A stretch of DNA of 51,986 nt from a virus. The position numbers and the translations under genes are program-made. Within the stretch, counting starts at the first letter, position 1. Each line of letters opens with the position of its first letter. Below are positions 13,970 through 20,819 of the stretch, in pieces. The notes below the pieces were generated by a model. It was not told the DNA's origin. It was given only the letters and a program-made list of their open reading frames with translations, and searched no databases. The stretch covers positions 11,157 through 63,142 of the IMG/VR virus record IMGVR_UViG_3300000553_000035. The stretch is one strand, 5' to 3'.

Positions 13970-15034
13970 TTAAAAATAATCCTCAAATGGATCATCTAAT
14001 TCTTCGTCAGCATAAATATTAAAATCATCTACACTGTCATATTGTTCAAAAAACTCTGGGAACTGCATGTTGCCTACTTCACAAATACGTATGATCATTT
14101 TATCTTCTAAAAAATCTAACGAATAAGGATCGTCATCAACATTTATAGCAATAGTACTAATATTATCAATCCAATCATCAATAAAATCATTTACTACTTC
14201 TATGTCTTCGGCAACAATCAAACGTATGTCACCATAGAGTGTATCAAACAGATCTTTAGAATTCAAGTTCTCAAGGCGAACATAACGAGCAACATAATTA
14301 GAATTAATTATTTTTTGCACCAACTCGCTCTTGCGTGTTAAAGGTAGTTTATCTCTATAACTTTCTATAAACTCACCATAGAATGTAATCATTGCTGCAC
14401 TGAACTCTTTAATCTGTTTTTTAGTTAATTTACCTAAAATAAAATAAAACTTTGGTGCTAAGCATCCTTCACCATAAAAAGAAAAGAAATCAAAACATAT
14501 TCTATTAATTATACTTGGTGTTAATTGTTCAGATCTAACTAATCCAAAACTAAATTTAAAACCATGTTCCCAAACGCGACGATCAACCGTTTCATATTCT
14601 CTAAACGTTTCCATAGCATTCTGATTGCCAAAAACAATAATATCAGTAGAATTTTCAATTTCATCTCGCCACTCGCTACTTAATTTTAATTCATCATTGT
14701 GTGCAACAAAGATTCTAGTACGAATATGTTCAGCATAATTATCTAATACATTTTGCACCAAGAAACTTTCATCTAAGCTAGGTACTTTTACAACTATGCT
14801 ATCTGGTCCTGACAACATAATGCAAAGGAATACACTTTTAGCAATAAGACCAGGCGTTTCTTTTGATCCAACAATTAGAAATTTACGACCTGTTTTTTCT
14901 TTGTATTCTTCAAAACTGTTAGGTACAAACAAGTGTTCAATTACCATTCGATAATCATTAGGTAGAAAACGACCATATTGCGATAACACATCAACCATAT
15001 CAATCGATGGATTGATAATCCATTTGCTATTCAT
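13970..15034 (-). CDS. LuxC-type acyl-CoA reductase homologue (aldehyde dehydrogenase fold)
   Basis: 354 residues that resemble the acyl-CoA reductase (LuxC) family, which reduces activated fatty acids to aldehydes with NADPH through a cysteine thioester. Seen here: KFLIVGSKETPGLIAKSVFL (51-70), leading to a Lys83 in VVKVPSLDES; TDIIVFGNQNAMETFREY (130-147); the HGFKFSFGLV segment; and FDFFSFYGEGCLAPKFYFIL (181-200), where Cys191 matches the catalytic cysteine of the family. It is shorter than bacterial LuxC (about 480 residues), mainly at the N-terminus. It overlaps the exonuclease gene as ATGA, an odd place for a lipid-type enzyme. A non-catalytic derivative cannot be excluded. Confidence 0.62.
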   Translation of the reverse strand: MNSKWIINPSIDMVDVLSQYGRFLPNDYRMVIEHLFVPNSFEEYKEKTGRKFLIVGSKETPGLIAKSVFLCIMLSGPDSIVVKVPSLDESFLVQNVLDNYAEHIRTRIFVAHNDELKLSSEWRDEIENSTDIIVFGNQNAMETFREYETVDRRVWEHGFKFSFGLVRSEQLTPSIINRICFDFFSFYGEGCLAPKFYFILGKLTKKQIKEFSAAMITFYGEFIESYRDKLPLTRKSELVQKIINSNYVARYVRLENLNSKDLFDTLYGDIRLIVAEDIEVVNDFIDDWIDNISTIAINVDDDPYSLDFLEDKMIIRICEVGNMQFPEFFEQYDSVDDFNIYADEELDDPFEDYF

Positions 15035-15975
15035 CGCAATTTCCTACCAAAAGGGATAACGTCCTTCCATAAGGTGTTATTCTTCCATCGGTCTTTTACT
15101 TGAACAAACCCAAGTTGATCAAATAGCTGTTCAAGGTTTAAAGCATTATCATCGCCGTATTTCACTGGATTGAATTGTAGATTACCCAATGGAGGGAATG
15201 CAAGCTCTTCATCAATATTTAATTCAATTAATTTTTTAGCAAGACGAACTGTATTTATATGATCAGATATTTTTGGGTCTTCTAATGCCAGTACAGAATT
15301 TAGATCACCATTTTCAGCAATAAGTTTTGTAGCTTTCTTAGGACCAATACCTGGGATTCCTTTAACGTTATCACCCTTATCGCCCATCAATGCCCAGATT
15401 TCAGGAAGGCGCCATGGGTCTACACCCCATTGTTCGTGGATGGAAACAACATCGTATATTTCTTCTTCAATATCTTTATAACTGATGCTTGGTTTAACAA
15501 CCGTAATGTTGTGTCTAATTAATTGGTGCAAATCATGATCAGCACTGACAATAATAATGCGTTCAAAAACTCCTGAATAATTCAAAGCAGCTGTAGCAAT
15601 TATGTCATCTGCTTCTACATTCTCAATACGCATATATGGCAAACCAGCATTTAAACAAAGATGCATAAACATGCTAAGTTGTGGTTTAAATTCCATTGAA
15701 AAAACATCGCCCATTGGACTCTTATTATCATGTTTGCGATTGGCTTTATATTCTGGATCGAGAGCCAATCTTTTAGAGCTACGTCCTTTATCAAAGGCTA
15801 CAAGAAGATGTGATGGCTCATACTTACGCACTAAGTTGGCAATAACATTAAATGCACCATAAGCTCCCCATGTACCTGATCCATCTGGGGCACTGAGACC
15901 TTGCCTCATCAACCCGCTAAACGAGCGAATGAAAACATTATGTCCATCAAAAATAAGTAATGTTTTCTTTTCCAT
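15031..15975 (-). CDS. 5'-3' exonuclease (FEN / PolI N-terminal type)
   Basis: 314 residues of the flap endonuclease family. It opens with LLIFDGHNVFIRSF (Asp9), then HLLVAFDKGRSSKRL and YKANRKH; ENVEADDIIATAA and IIVSADHDLHQLI carry the clustered acidic metal ligands; and the helix-hairpin-helix follows as GDKGDNVKGIPGIGPKKATK. It should remove RNA primers and flaps on the lagging strand, the job that phage T4 gives to RNase H/FEN. No polymerase A domain follows, so it is a stand-alone nuclease. The neighbouring LuxC-like gene is translationally coupled to it. Confidence 0.9.
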   Translation of the reverse strand: MEKKTLLIFDGHNVFIRSFSGLMRQGLSAPDGSGTWGAYGAFNVIANLVRKYEPSHLLVAFDKGRSSKRLALDPEYKANRKHDNKSPMGDVFSMEFKPQLSMFMHLCLNAGLPYMRIENVEADDIIATAALNYSGVFERIIIVSADHDLHQLIRHNITVVKPSISYKDIEEEIYDVVSIHEQWGVDPWRLPEIWALMGDKGDNVKGIPGIGPKKATKLIAENGDLNSVLALEDPKISDHINTVRLAKKLIELNIDEELAFPPLGNLQFNPVKYGDDNALNLEQLFDQLGFVQVKDRWKNNTLWKDVIPFGRKLR

Positions 15976-15983
15976 GGTTATCT

Positions 15984-16325
15984 TTATTTACTACCTTTTC
16001 GATAGCGATTTCGGTGTTTCTTTATTGGTTCTTTAAAAGCATCAACTCTTAATACAATCAAACGTAATTGTCGATCTGTCATCTTATTAGCTCTACGCAA
16101 AGCATGAGCAATTTTAAGTATGTCATTTAGGCTGTAACGTCTTTTACCGCCAGGTGTTCTATTAATCTCTATTTGATTGCCCAGAGAATCGTATAAAAAT
16201 TGTTCTTTTGCTCTAAAAGCTGCTGGCAATAAATCAAAAAATGCTGCAGCCATCCCTTGAGTAAACAAAAGATCATCATCACGAAGTCTTAATGCACGTT
16301 TTGGCCTATTAGAGGCTTCTGACAT
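15984..16325 (-). CDS. MerR-like winged-helix protein
   Basis: 113 residues. The central part, IEINRTPGGKRRYSLNDILK, is the wing-and-turn signature of MerR-type helix-turn-helix domains (R-x-P-G-G-x-R-x-Y), followed by helices HALRRANKMTDRQLRLIVL. The ends are strongly basic (KKHRNRYRKGSK). It has no ligand-binding domain, so it is more like a small excisionase or DNA-architectural protein than a full regulator. The ATG at 16325 is preferred; it overlaps the upstream gene by 17 bases. It might act at the origin or as a transcription regulator. Confidence 0.6.
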   Translation of the reverse strand: MSEASNRPKRALRLRDDDLLFTQGMAAAFFDLLPAAFRAKEQFLYDSLGNQIEINRTPGGKRRYSLNDILKIAHALRRANKMTDRQLRLIVLRVDAFKEPIKKHRNRYRKGSK

Positions 16326-16998
16326 AGAACGCTGAACGAACCTTACCAGGAGTAGTTGCCTGAACAATCTGTTCCATGCCTATGTTGCCAAGTTTAAGTT
16401 CTTTTTCCAAAGCTTCTTCATTGAGTTCATATTCTAAAGAGTATGAAGTCTCAGACTTACCATTGGGGTACTTGATTGTTTTATTAATACCAATCTCGTT
16501 AGTTATACTTGCAAACTGATCTGCATCTAGTTTTTGTCTTAACAAATCAATATCAATATTAAGTTTACCGCCAGAAACTTCTTTACTTAGCTTTATACCA
16601 TGTTCTGGACTAACTAGGTAGCCACTTTCTGTTGTGTAATCTTTGCCTTCGTGGGCAATCCGCATATTAATAACTTCTGTTGCGTATGCCTTAAGAGCAC
16701 TCTCTCGTCCTTCTACAATGTCCTTAGCATTACGAACAGCAATCAATTCTGCAGAAAGAGTATCAACCTCTAAAGGAGTAACATTAGGAGATGGAGCACT
16801 AATATTTGTAGAACCAAGAACCTCAAAGAGAGATCCCATAACCTCATCAACATTCGTGAGGTTTACATCAATGGCACTATTTCTTCGAGTCTCCGCTCGT
16901 GTTGCCACCTTGGGTGATTCTCCATACGAAGGTTCCATAACCTCCTGCAGGGGTGTAGTAGTAGGTACCTTGCGCTTTGGCATAATTGGTTGACCCAT
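16309..16998 (-). CDS. Conserved-looking phage protein of unknown function
   Basis: 229 residues with a Pro/Thr/Ser-rich N-terminal 60 residues and an alpha/beta rest. Notable text: ELIAVRNAKDIVEGRESALK (a coiled-coil-like helix), then KDYTTESGYLVSPEHGIKLS, DIDLLRQKLDADQFASI and LEYELNEEALEKELKLG, ending TTPGKVRSAFYVRSL. The helix followed by a strand-rich part recalls phage proteins that accompany exonucleases, but I cannot name the family. The start has a strong site, AGGAGAAAAACA-ATG. Confidence 0.6.
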   Translation of the reverse strand: MGQPIMPKRKVPTTTPLQEVMEPSYGESPKVATRAETRRNSAIDVNLTNVDEVMGSLFEVLGSTNISAPSPNVTPLEVDTLSAELIAVRNAKDIVEGRESALKAYATEVINMRIAHEGKDYTTESGYLVSPEHGIKLSKEVSGGKLNIDIDLLRQKLDADQFASITNEIGINKTIKYPNGKSETSYSLEYELNEEALEKELKLGNIGMEQIVQATTPGKVRSAFYVRSL

Positions 16999-17016
16999 TG
17001 TTTTTCTCCTTACTCA

Positions 17017-17589
17017 TTAAGCTTGTTTGATTTCAAGACTCTTGCTAGTAGCATACCATATATCGCCACTAACTCCTACTGCAGTTTTAGTTGCGTTTCT
17101 AGCTGCTTTAATAACATCATTTTTTGTCCATGGGCCTTCATCACCCAAAGAACCAAATGCTTCTGGTGCACCAGATCCCATAGCCCATCGACCACTAATT
17201 GGTATAGTTACTGAAAAATCATCATCAATAGCTATAATCTTATCATCAATGATAATTAAAAGACCAGCTCCAAAAGATTCAATCTTTTTACTAGTCTCCA
17301 ATGCACCATGCTCATCAAGTGCAGTTCTCATTGCTGGAATTACATCTTTAACAATAAATTGCTCAAGATTGTCACGATGAAATTCACGTAGTTCAGGCCA
17401 ATCAGTCCAATGTTGAATTACTTGAGTTGCTCTAACGCTGCCACAACCGCCAAAAATGTATTGACGTTCTTTATCAATCCAAAGCTTTCCAGATCCTTCA
17501 TGAGTTTTGTTATAATCCCAAGAGATTTCTGAATCAGCGGCAATAACCACTCCATCAACTTTGGTAATAGCAGCAGCAAGAACAGTCAT
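17017..17589 (-). CDS. Proteasome/HslV-like Ntn hydrolase
   Basis: 190 residues with the catalytic signature of a proteasome beta subunit. MTVLAAAI gives an N-terminal Thr once Met is removed; Asp19 in VIAADSE and Lys35 in GSGKLW correspond, after Met loss, to Thr1, Asp18 and Lys34, one residue off the Thr1/Asp17/Lys33 triad. FGGCGSVR and WAMGSGAPEAFGSL also fit the family, and the length is close to HslV (about 175). It would form a ring peptidase degrading unfolded or tagged proteins, perhaps with a host ATPase, since no unfoldase is seen here. It lies among replication genes rather than beside head genes, so a head maturation role is less likely. The start shares a base with the upstream stop (TAATG). 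Confidence 0.8.
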   Translation of the reverse strand: MTVLAAAITKVDGVVIAADSEISWDYNKTHEGSGKLWIDKERQYIFGGCGSVRATQVIQHWTDWPELREFHRDNLEQFIVKDVIPAMRTALDEHGALETSKKIESFGAGLLIIIDDKIIAIDDDFSVTIPISGRWAMGSGAPEAFGSLGDEGPWTKNDVIKAARNATKTAVGVSGDIWYATSKSLEIKQA

Positions 17590-17924
17590 TAGTAGTATTC
17601 TTCCTCATCAGTTACAACTATGTCAGAATCTTCTGATGTAGATTCAACCTCTTCTTCTGTAGATTCTTCTACTTTTGGAAGTGGTTCTGAAATAAGTTCT
17701 GTTACTACGTTCTTAAATTGAGGACCTACAACATCGTCCCACATGCTTCCAAACAGTGCCTGGAGGCGTGTGTTCATATCCTCACCCTCTTCAAGATCAG
17801 CAGCTAGTTCATTTGGGCTAATAGAAAGCTCAGCACCGACTTCGGGCTTAATCCAATCCCATTCGCCTTTAGCGTTCTTTACTTGTAGAGTTGCACCGAT
17901 ACTAACCGATAGTTTCAGTTCCAT
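17589..17924 (-). CDS. Hypothetical protein with acidic tail
   Basis: 111 residues: a beta-rich N-terminal half (ELKLSVSIGATLQVKNAKGE ... WIKPEVGAELSI) and a C-terminal tail of mostly Glu, Ser and Thr (EESTEEEVESTSEDSDIVVTDEEE is its character, given here in part). AAAGGAAG lies at the right distance for the second of two adjacent ATGs, so 17924 is chosen. Its stop overlaps the start of the proteasome-like gene, so it could be a partner of that enzyme. No family recognised. Confidence 0.6.
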   Translation of the reverse strand: MELKLSVSIGATLQVKNAKGEWDWIKPEVGAELSISPNELAADLEEGEDMNTRLQALFGSMWDDVVGPQFKNVVTELISEPLPKVEESTEEEVESTSEDSDIVVTDEEEYY

Positions 17925-18030
17925 CATCTTCCTTTAGTTCTTGATCTTTTTTTAATGATTCAGCTTGTAATCTAGCGTGTTCAACTAGATGACGATATCC
18001 ACAATTAGGGCATTGGCATTTCACTGTCAT
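17902..18030 (-). CDS. Tiny zinc-finger-like protein
   Basis: 42 residues: MTVKCQCPNCGYRHLVEHAR then a charged helix. C-x-CPxC followed by H-x4-H can bind one zinc. AAAGGAAGACA gives a clear ribosome site. The gene overlaps the SH3-like gene upstream by 26 bases and the following gene by 23. Function unknown. Confidence 0.55.
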   Translation of the reverse strand: MTVKCQCPNCGYRHLVEHARLQAESLKKDQELKEDDGTETIG

Positions 18031-18199
18031 TGTCTTCCTTTCGTTCTTCAATTAAGAATAGCTGATCATCTGGCACTGCGTCAATTTCATCGTAGGTCCA
18101 TTCAATAATTATTCTACCATCAGTAGTCTTACCAACAACTTTACCTAGATTGAGTTTAAGAGCTACGATGTCACCAATTTGATATTCATGTTCATTCAT
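18005..18199 (-). CDS. Small SH3-like barrel protein
   Basis: 64 residues: EYQIGDIVALKLNLGKVVGK, then DGRIIIEWTYDEIDAVPDDQ and LFLIEE. The pattern 'GDIV...G.V.....DGRI.I.W' is that of KOW/SH3-like barrels, often seen in small phage proteins that touch ribosomes, RNA polymerase or nucleic acid. The ATG at 18199 overlaps the previous gene; another ATG four codons earlier sits too close to AGGAG. No specific function. Confidence 0.6.
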   Translation of the reverse strand: MNEHEYQIGDIVALKLNLGKVVGKTTDGRIIIEWTYDEIDAVPDDQLFLIEERKEDNDSEMPMP

Positions 18200-18530
18200 T
18201 GTTTTCTTCATTTCTCCTAGCAGCCTCTTTTACCCAATTCATCATATCTATGAGTTCTTTTGCTTTAAACATAATTGTTTCATCGACTTCAATGCCATTT
18301 GCTAAAACAATTTCAAGCAACGTATCAGTTACTTCAATAACTTGATCAACACCTTTTTCATAAAAAACATACTTATATGGTTCTTTAAAAGTTGGTGTTT
18401 CTTGAACTTTTTTTCTTTCTTCTTCCATAATTTTTTTATTCTCTTCCATACGATTGCTTAATTTAACTAATTCCATACCAATAGCAAATTGTGTTCCACG
18501 TTTTAAGAGTTGTGTACTTAATCTAGCCAT
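18192..18530 (-). CDS. Hypothetical helical protein
   Basis: 112 residues, predicted mostly helical with a coiled-coil-like segment SNRMEENKKIMEEERKKVQE (25-44) and a second helical half. AAGGATTAT precedes the start. It is the first gene after the tRNA pair, with a 60-base gap holding AT-rich sequence. I do not recognise it. Confidence 0.6.
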   Translation of the reverse strand: MARLSTQLLKRGTQFAIGMELVKLSNRMEENKKIMEEERKKVQETPTFKEPYKYVFYEKGVDQVIEVTDTLLEIVLANGIEVDETIMFKAKELIDMMNWVKEAARRNEENNE

Positions 18531-18589
18531 ATAATCCTTACTTTTGTTTATAAAAACTTTACCATAAAAACAATATGATTGTCAAATCT

Positions 18590-18673
18590 TGGTGGATGGA
18601 GAGGGATTCGAACCCCCGAACAATAAAGAACTGGTTTACAGCCAGCCGCGTTTGGCCACTTCGCTACCCATCC
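18590..18673 (-). tRNA. tRNA-Tyr (anticodon GTA)
   Basis: 84 nt including an encoded CCA. Acceptor GGATGGG pairs with TCCATCC; a short D arm GCG/CGC follows; the anticodon stem GCTGG/CCAGT encloses CTGTAAA; a variable arm of about 12 nt (class II, as expected for bacterial tRNA-Tyr) precedes the T arm GGGGG-TTCGAAT-CCCTC. One base separates it from the upstream tRNA-Arg, so both are cut from one transcript. Confidence 0.93.
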
Positions 18674-18674
18674 G

Positions 18675-18750
18675 TGGTGCCCCAGGCAAGACTTGAACTT
18701 GCAACCTGCGGGTTAGAACTCCGATGCTCTATCCGTTGAGCTACTAGGGC
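18675..18750 (-). tRNA. tRNA-Arg (anticodon TCT)
   Basis: 76 nt with encoded CCA. Acceptor GCCCTAG/CTGGGGC, D arm GCTC/GAGC, T stem GCAAG/CTTGC with loop TTCAAGT, and anticodon loop GTTCTAA (TCT, reading AGA and probably AGG). The anticodon stem is odd: TCGGA against CCCGC gives only three G-C pairs flanked by U27-C43 and A31-C39 mismatches. AGA is a common codon in AT-rich genomes, which may explain why the phage carries this tRNA. Confidence 0.88.
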
Positions 18751-18756
18751 AATAAG

Positions 18757-18993
18757 CTAATTAGTATCATAGATGTTAACGTCTATGCCATTCTCACGTA
18801 GGATATCCATTGCTTGTTCAAAATAGGGGTTGCTCATATCATTAACAACTCTACGAGATGCAGACTTGATAACGCCTTTAACCCACATTGTATTAGCACT
18901 ATAATTACTAAACGCAGCAATAAGCTTTGGTTGGGCTGGGATCTGTGCTAGTTCTAGCATAGTTTTTGCTGCCCAATTGAGATCTTTAGCCAT
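18757..18993 (-). CDS. Small hypothetical protein
   Basis: 78 residues, alpha/beta: an N-terminal helix (NWAAKTMLELAQIPAQPKLI), a middle SANTMWVKGVIKSASRRVVN, and an end DILRENGIDVNIYDTN. The start overlaps the upstream stop (TAATG) and AGAAG lies just before. The gene ends six bases before the tRNA-Arg, so it is on the same transcript. Not recognised. Confidence 0.6.
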   Translation of the reverse strand: MAKDLNWAAKTMLELAQIPAQPKLIAAFSNYSANTMWVKGVIKSASRRVVNDMSNPYFEQAMDILRENGIDVNIYDTN

Positions 18994-19160
18994 TACTTCT
19001 TACATTTACAATTACAGTTGCCACCACATGGGCTTTTCTTCTCAGGAGCTTTAGACTTCTGATAAATACCATTCTTTACACCCTGGCTAAACATATGAAC
19101 AAAAGCACCAACAAACATAAAAAATAATGCTGGTAAAACTAATACTAACATTACGTGCAT
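18993..19160 (-). CDS. Membrane-anchored cysteine-cluster protein
   Basis: 55 residues. Residues 1-24 form one hydrophobic span (MHVMLVLVLPALFFMFVGAF...), then a Lys-rich linker (GIYQKSKAPEKKS) leads to a cysteine cluster PCGGNCNCKCKK at the very end. Four cysteines in eight residues could bind a metal or form disulfides; positive charges after the span suggest the cluster is cytoplasmic. Start and stop both overlap neighbours by TAATG. An unusual combination, with no family recognised. Confidence 0.55.
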   Translation of the reverse strand: MHVMLVLVLPALFFMFVGAFVHMFSQGVKNGIYQKSKAPEKKSPCGGNCNCKCKK

Positions 19161-19318
19161 TATTGTTCCTTCTTCTTTGGAGCAGCTTTCTTTGGTGCTT
19201 TCTTAGGTGCTGGCTTTGGTGCTTCTGTTCCTAGTGGGAGTGGAATATCTGGTACATTGTTATTACCACCAGTGAGACCACCTAGAAAATTCAAAAAACC
19301 TTTTAATGTACTATTCAT
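19160..19318 (-). CDS. Small Pro/Ala/Lys-tailed protein
   Basis: 52 residues: MNSTLKGFLNFLGGLTGGNN at the start and a low-complexity tail of repeated A-P-K-K units (APKPAPKKAPKKAAPKKKEQ). Such tails resemble the C-terminal tails of histone H1-like or HU-like actinobacterial proteins and could bind DNA or RNA, but the N-terminal part is too short for a known domain. GGAGAATAAT precedes the ATG. Function unknown. Confidence 0.5.
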   Translation of the reverse strand: MNSTLKGFLNFLGGLTGGNNNVPDIPLPLGTEAPKPAPKKAPKKAAPKKKEQ

Positions 19319-19319
19319 A

Positions 19320-19502
19320 TTATTCTCCTATATCCCAATCTTCGATTGAACCTAATCTTACCACATGGGCGCAAGGATCTCCACCTTCATCCCACGATCT
19401 TTCTTCGCTTTCATGCATGGGAAAACCATCATGAGTACTACAGAATTGTTCTGTGCAATAACCCTTATCGACACCAAACTTTAACCATTCATCAAAATCC
19501 AT
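19320..19502 (-). CDS. Conserved small actinophage protein
   Basis: 60 residues: MDFDEWLKFGVDKGYCTEQF, CSTHDGFPMHESEER, then GGDPCAHVVRLGS. The pattern W-x2-G-x2-K-G-x-C ... C-x-T-H-D-G-x-P ... E-x ... DPC is one I associate with a short protein family common in actinobacteria and their phages; its three cysteines and histidine suggest metal binding. GAGGATCAATA precedes the ATG, which also overlaps the methyltransferase stop. No function known. Confidence 0.7.
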   Translation of the reverse strand: MDFDEWLKFGVDKGYCTEQFCSTHDGFPMHESEERSWDEGGDPCAHVVRLGSIEDWDIGE

Positions 19503-20053
19503 TATTGATCCTCATATACTTTCTCAATCCATGCTTGATAAGTCAATTCTATTACTCTAATATAATCATGAGCAATATTCAAGACGGCATTGATACCATC
19601 CTTAGGATTGTAATATGAGCCTTTACCAAGATTCCATTCGTAGTCATCAAAAGCCATAATGCCGCCTACTTCAAGGCATTGAAAAGCATTTAATCCATCA
19701 ATAGCTGTTTGGCTAGCTGTATGGTCTCCATCGATAAGGATAAAATCGTACTTTTTAGTATTGTTTTTAAAAAACTCATTGCTAGTCATTTTGTGCTTGA
19801 TTACTCGTGAATCTTCACCAAACCTGCTATCATAATATACTTCTACTTCTGCAAAATTAATAGTCTCATGCGCTAATTCTAATGAACCTTCCCATGTATC
19901 TACATCGTCTATAGTTATGATATTACGATTGTTAAGCAACCACTCCGTTGCATCACCTGTGTATGTTCCAATTTGCAATACACGATATTCACGATCTTTT
20001 GGTAAATTCCTATCAAAAAAATGTGGTTGAAACCAAACTGGAAAGCTACTCAT
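19502..20053 (-). CDS. Class I SAM-dependent methyltransferase
   Basis: 183 residues with a Rossmann-type methyltransferase core: motif I VLQIGTYTGDATEWLL (25-40), an acidic strand end at IITIDDVD, and motif IV-like FILIDGDHTASQTAIDGL, resembling the Methyltransf_24 group. AAGGAAACAATCA precedes the ATG at 20053. It follows three glycosyltransferase genes with overlaps, so it probably methylates a sugar or glycan made by them, or a surface structure; a protein or small-molecule substrate remains possible. Confidence 0.75.
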   Translation of the reverse strand: MSSFPVWFQPHFFDRNLPKDREYRVLQIGTYTGDATEWLLNNRNIITIDDVDTWEGSLELAHETINFAEVEVYYDSRFGEDSRVIKHKMTSNEFFKNNTKKYDFILIDGDHTASQTAIDGLNAFQCLEVGGIMAFDDYEWNLGKGSYYNPKDGINAVLNIAHDYIRVIELTYQAWIEKVYEDQ

Positions 20054-20819
20054 TGATTGTTTCCTTAATATATTTATTATATTTATTTTTATTATCTCTA
20101 AGGTATTTTGGATAAAAATCAGAATCAATATCTACTAATCTCAACTCATATCCTCTTCCAAGAGTATCTGTATTGTTTTCAAAATTATAATCTAAACTAG
20201 ATTTAATTTGATCAGTATTACATTCAGTATGAGCAAATGCTTCGATTTTATTCTTAATAAACTTAGTATCACCACAAAAAGTCCAGTGCCATCCACCATT
20301 TGGAACGCTGATTGAATTAAAACTTAATCTTAATGAAGTAGCATTGAATCCAGGCTCCCGGTACTCACGGACACTACAGGCTTTGGCTTTCCACCACAAA
20401 CCTTCACCAATGTTTTGATTGTTTAAATAGTATTGGTGAACAATCATATTGAATGAATATGAGAAGTCAGGATCAAAATTCTCACGTAAGAATTCAATAG
20501 CTTTAGGATTGGGTATCTCGTCTAGGTCATTGATAAGAACAATATCATCATCATTATATTCAGATAAATCAAGAATTATATCACGCTGGTAGTTCTCACG
20601 ACCCCATTCATCAAGACCCTCAGGGAACTCAATCTCTATGACTGTGTGCTTTGGGTGCTTGATGGTGTTGGCAAGCATTGGCTTATCAAGACCAGTAAAA
20701 GTTTTAGTAGCTTCAATCGTGTAGAAATGATCAACTACGTCTTCCAAAATACCAAGACGCAATTCAAGAATATGTGTCTCGTTATGGAATGGAGTGATAC
20801 TAACTACACGTCGTGACAC
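20046..20819 (-). CDS. GT17-like glycosyltransferase
   Basis: 257 residues. MSRRVVSITPFHNETHILEL begins a GT-A fold; IEATKTFTGLDKP is typical of the GT17 family; WGRENYQRD and the metal-binding LINDLDEIPNP (Asp98-x-Asp100) follow. A GGWHWTFCGD segment near residue 180 also fits. GT17 enzymes add N-acetylglucosamine in beta-1,4 linkage in eukaryotes; bacterial and viral members are used in surface glycans. It sits between a GT4 gene and the methyltransferase, all overlapping. Confidence 0.8.
   Translation of the reverse strand: MSRRVVSITPFHNETHILELRLGILEDVVDHFYTIEATKTFTGLDKPMLANTIKHPKHTVIEIEFPEGLDEWGRENYQRDIILDLSEYNDDDIVLINDLDEIPNPKAIEFLRENFDPDFSYSFNMIVHQYYLNNQNIGEGLWWKAKACSVREYREPGFNATSLRLSFNSISVPNGGWHWTFCGDTKFIKNKIEAFAHTECNTDQIKSSLDYNFENNTDTLGRGYELRLVDIDSDFYPKYLRDNKNKYNKYIKETINE

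Noticed and set aside
17017-17589. Head maturation protease
   Set aside because: The Ntn signature is proteasome-like and the gene is in the replication block, not beside capsid or portal genes, none of which are in the window.
19155-19349. Plus-strand 64-codon frame with glycine/alanine-rich text
   Set aside because: It is the antisense of the small Pro/Ala/Lys-tailed gene at 19160-19318, which has its own ribosome site and coupled start.
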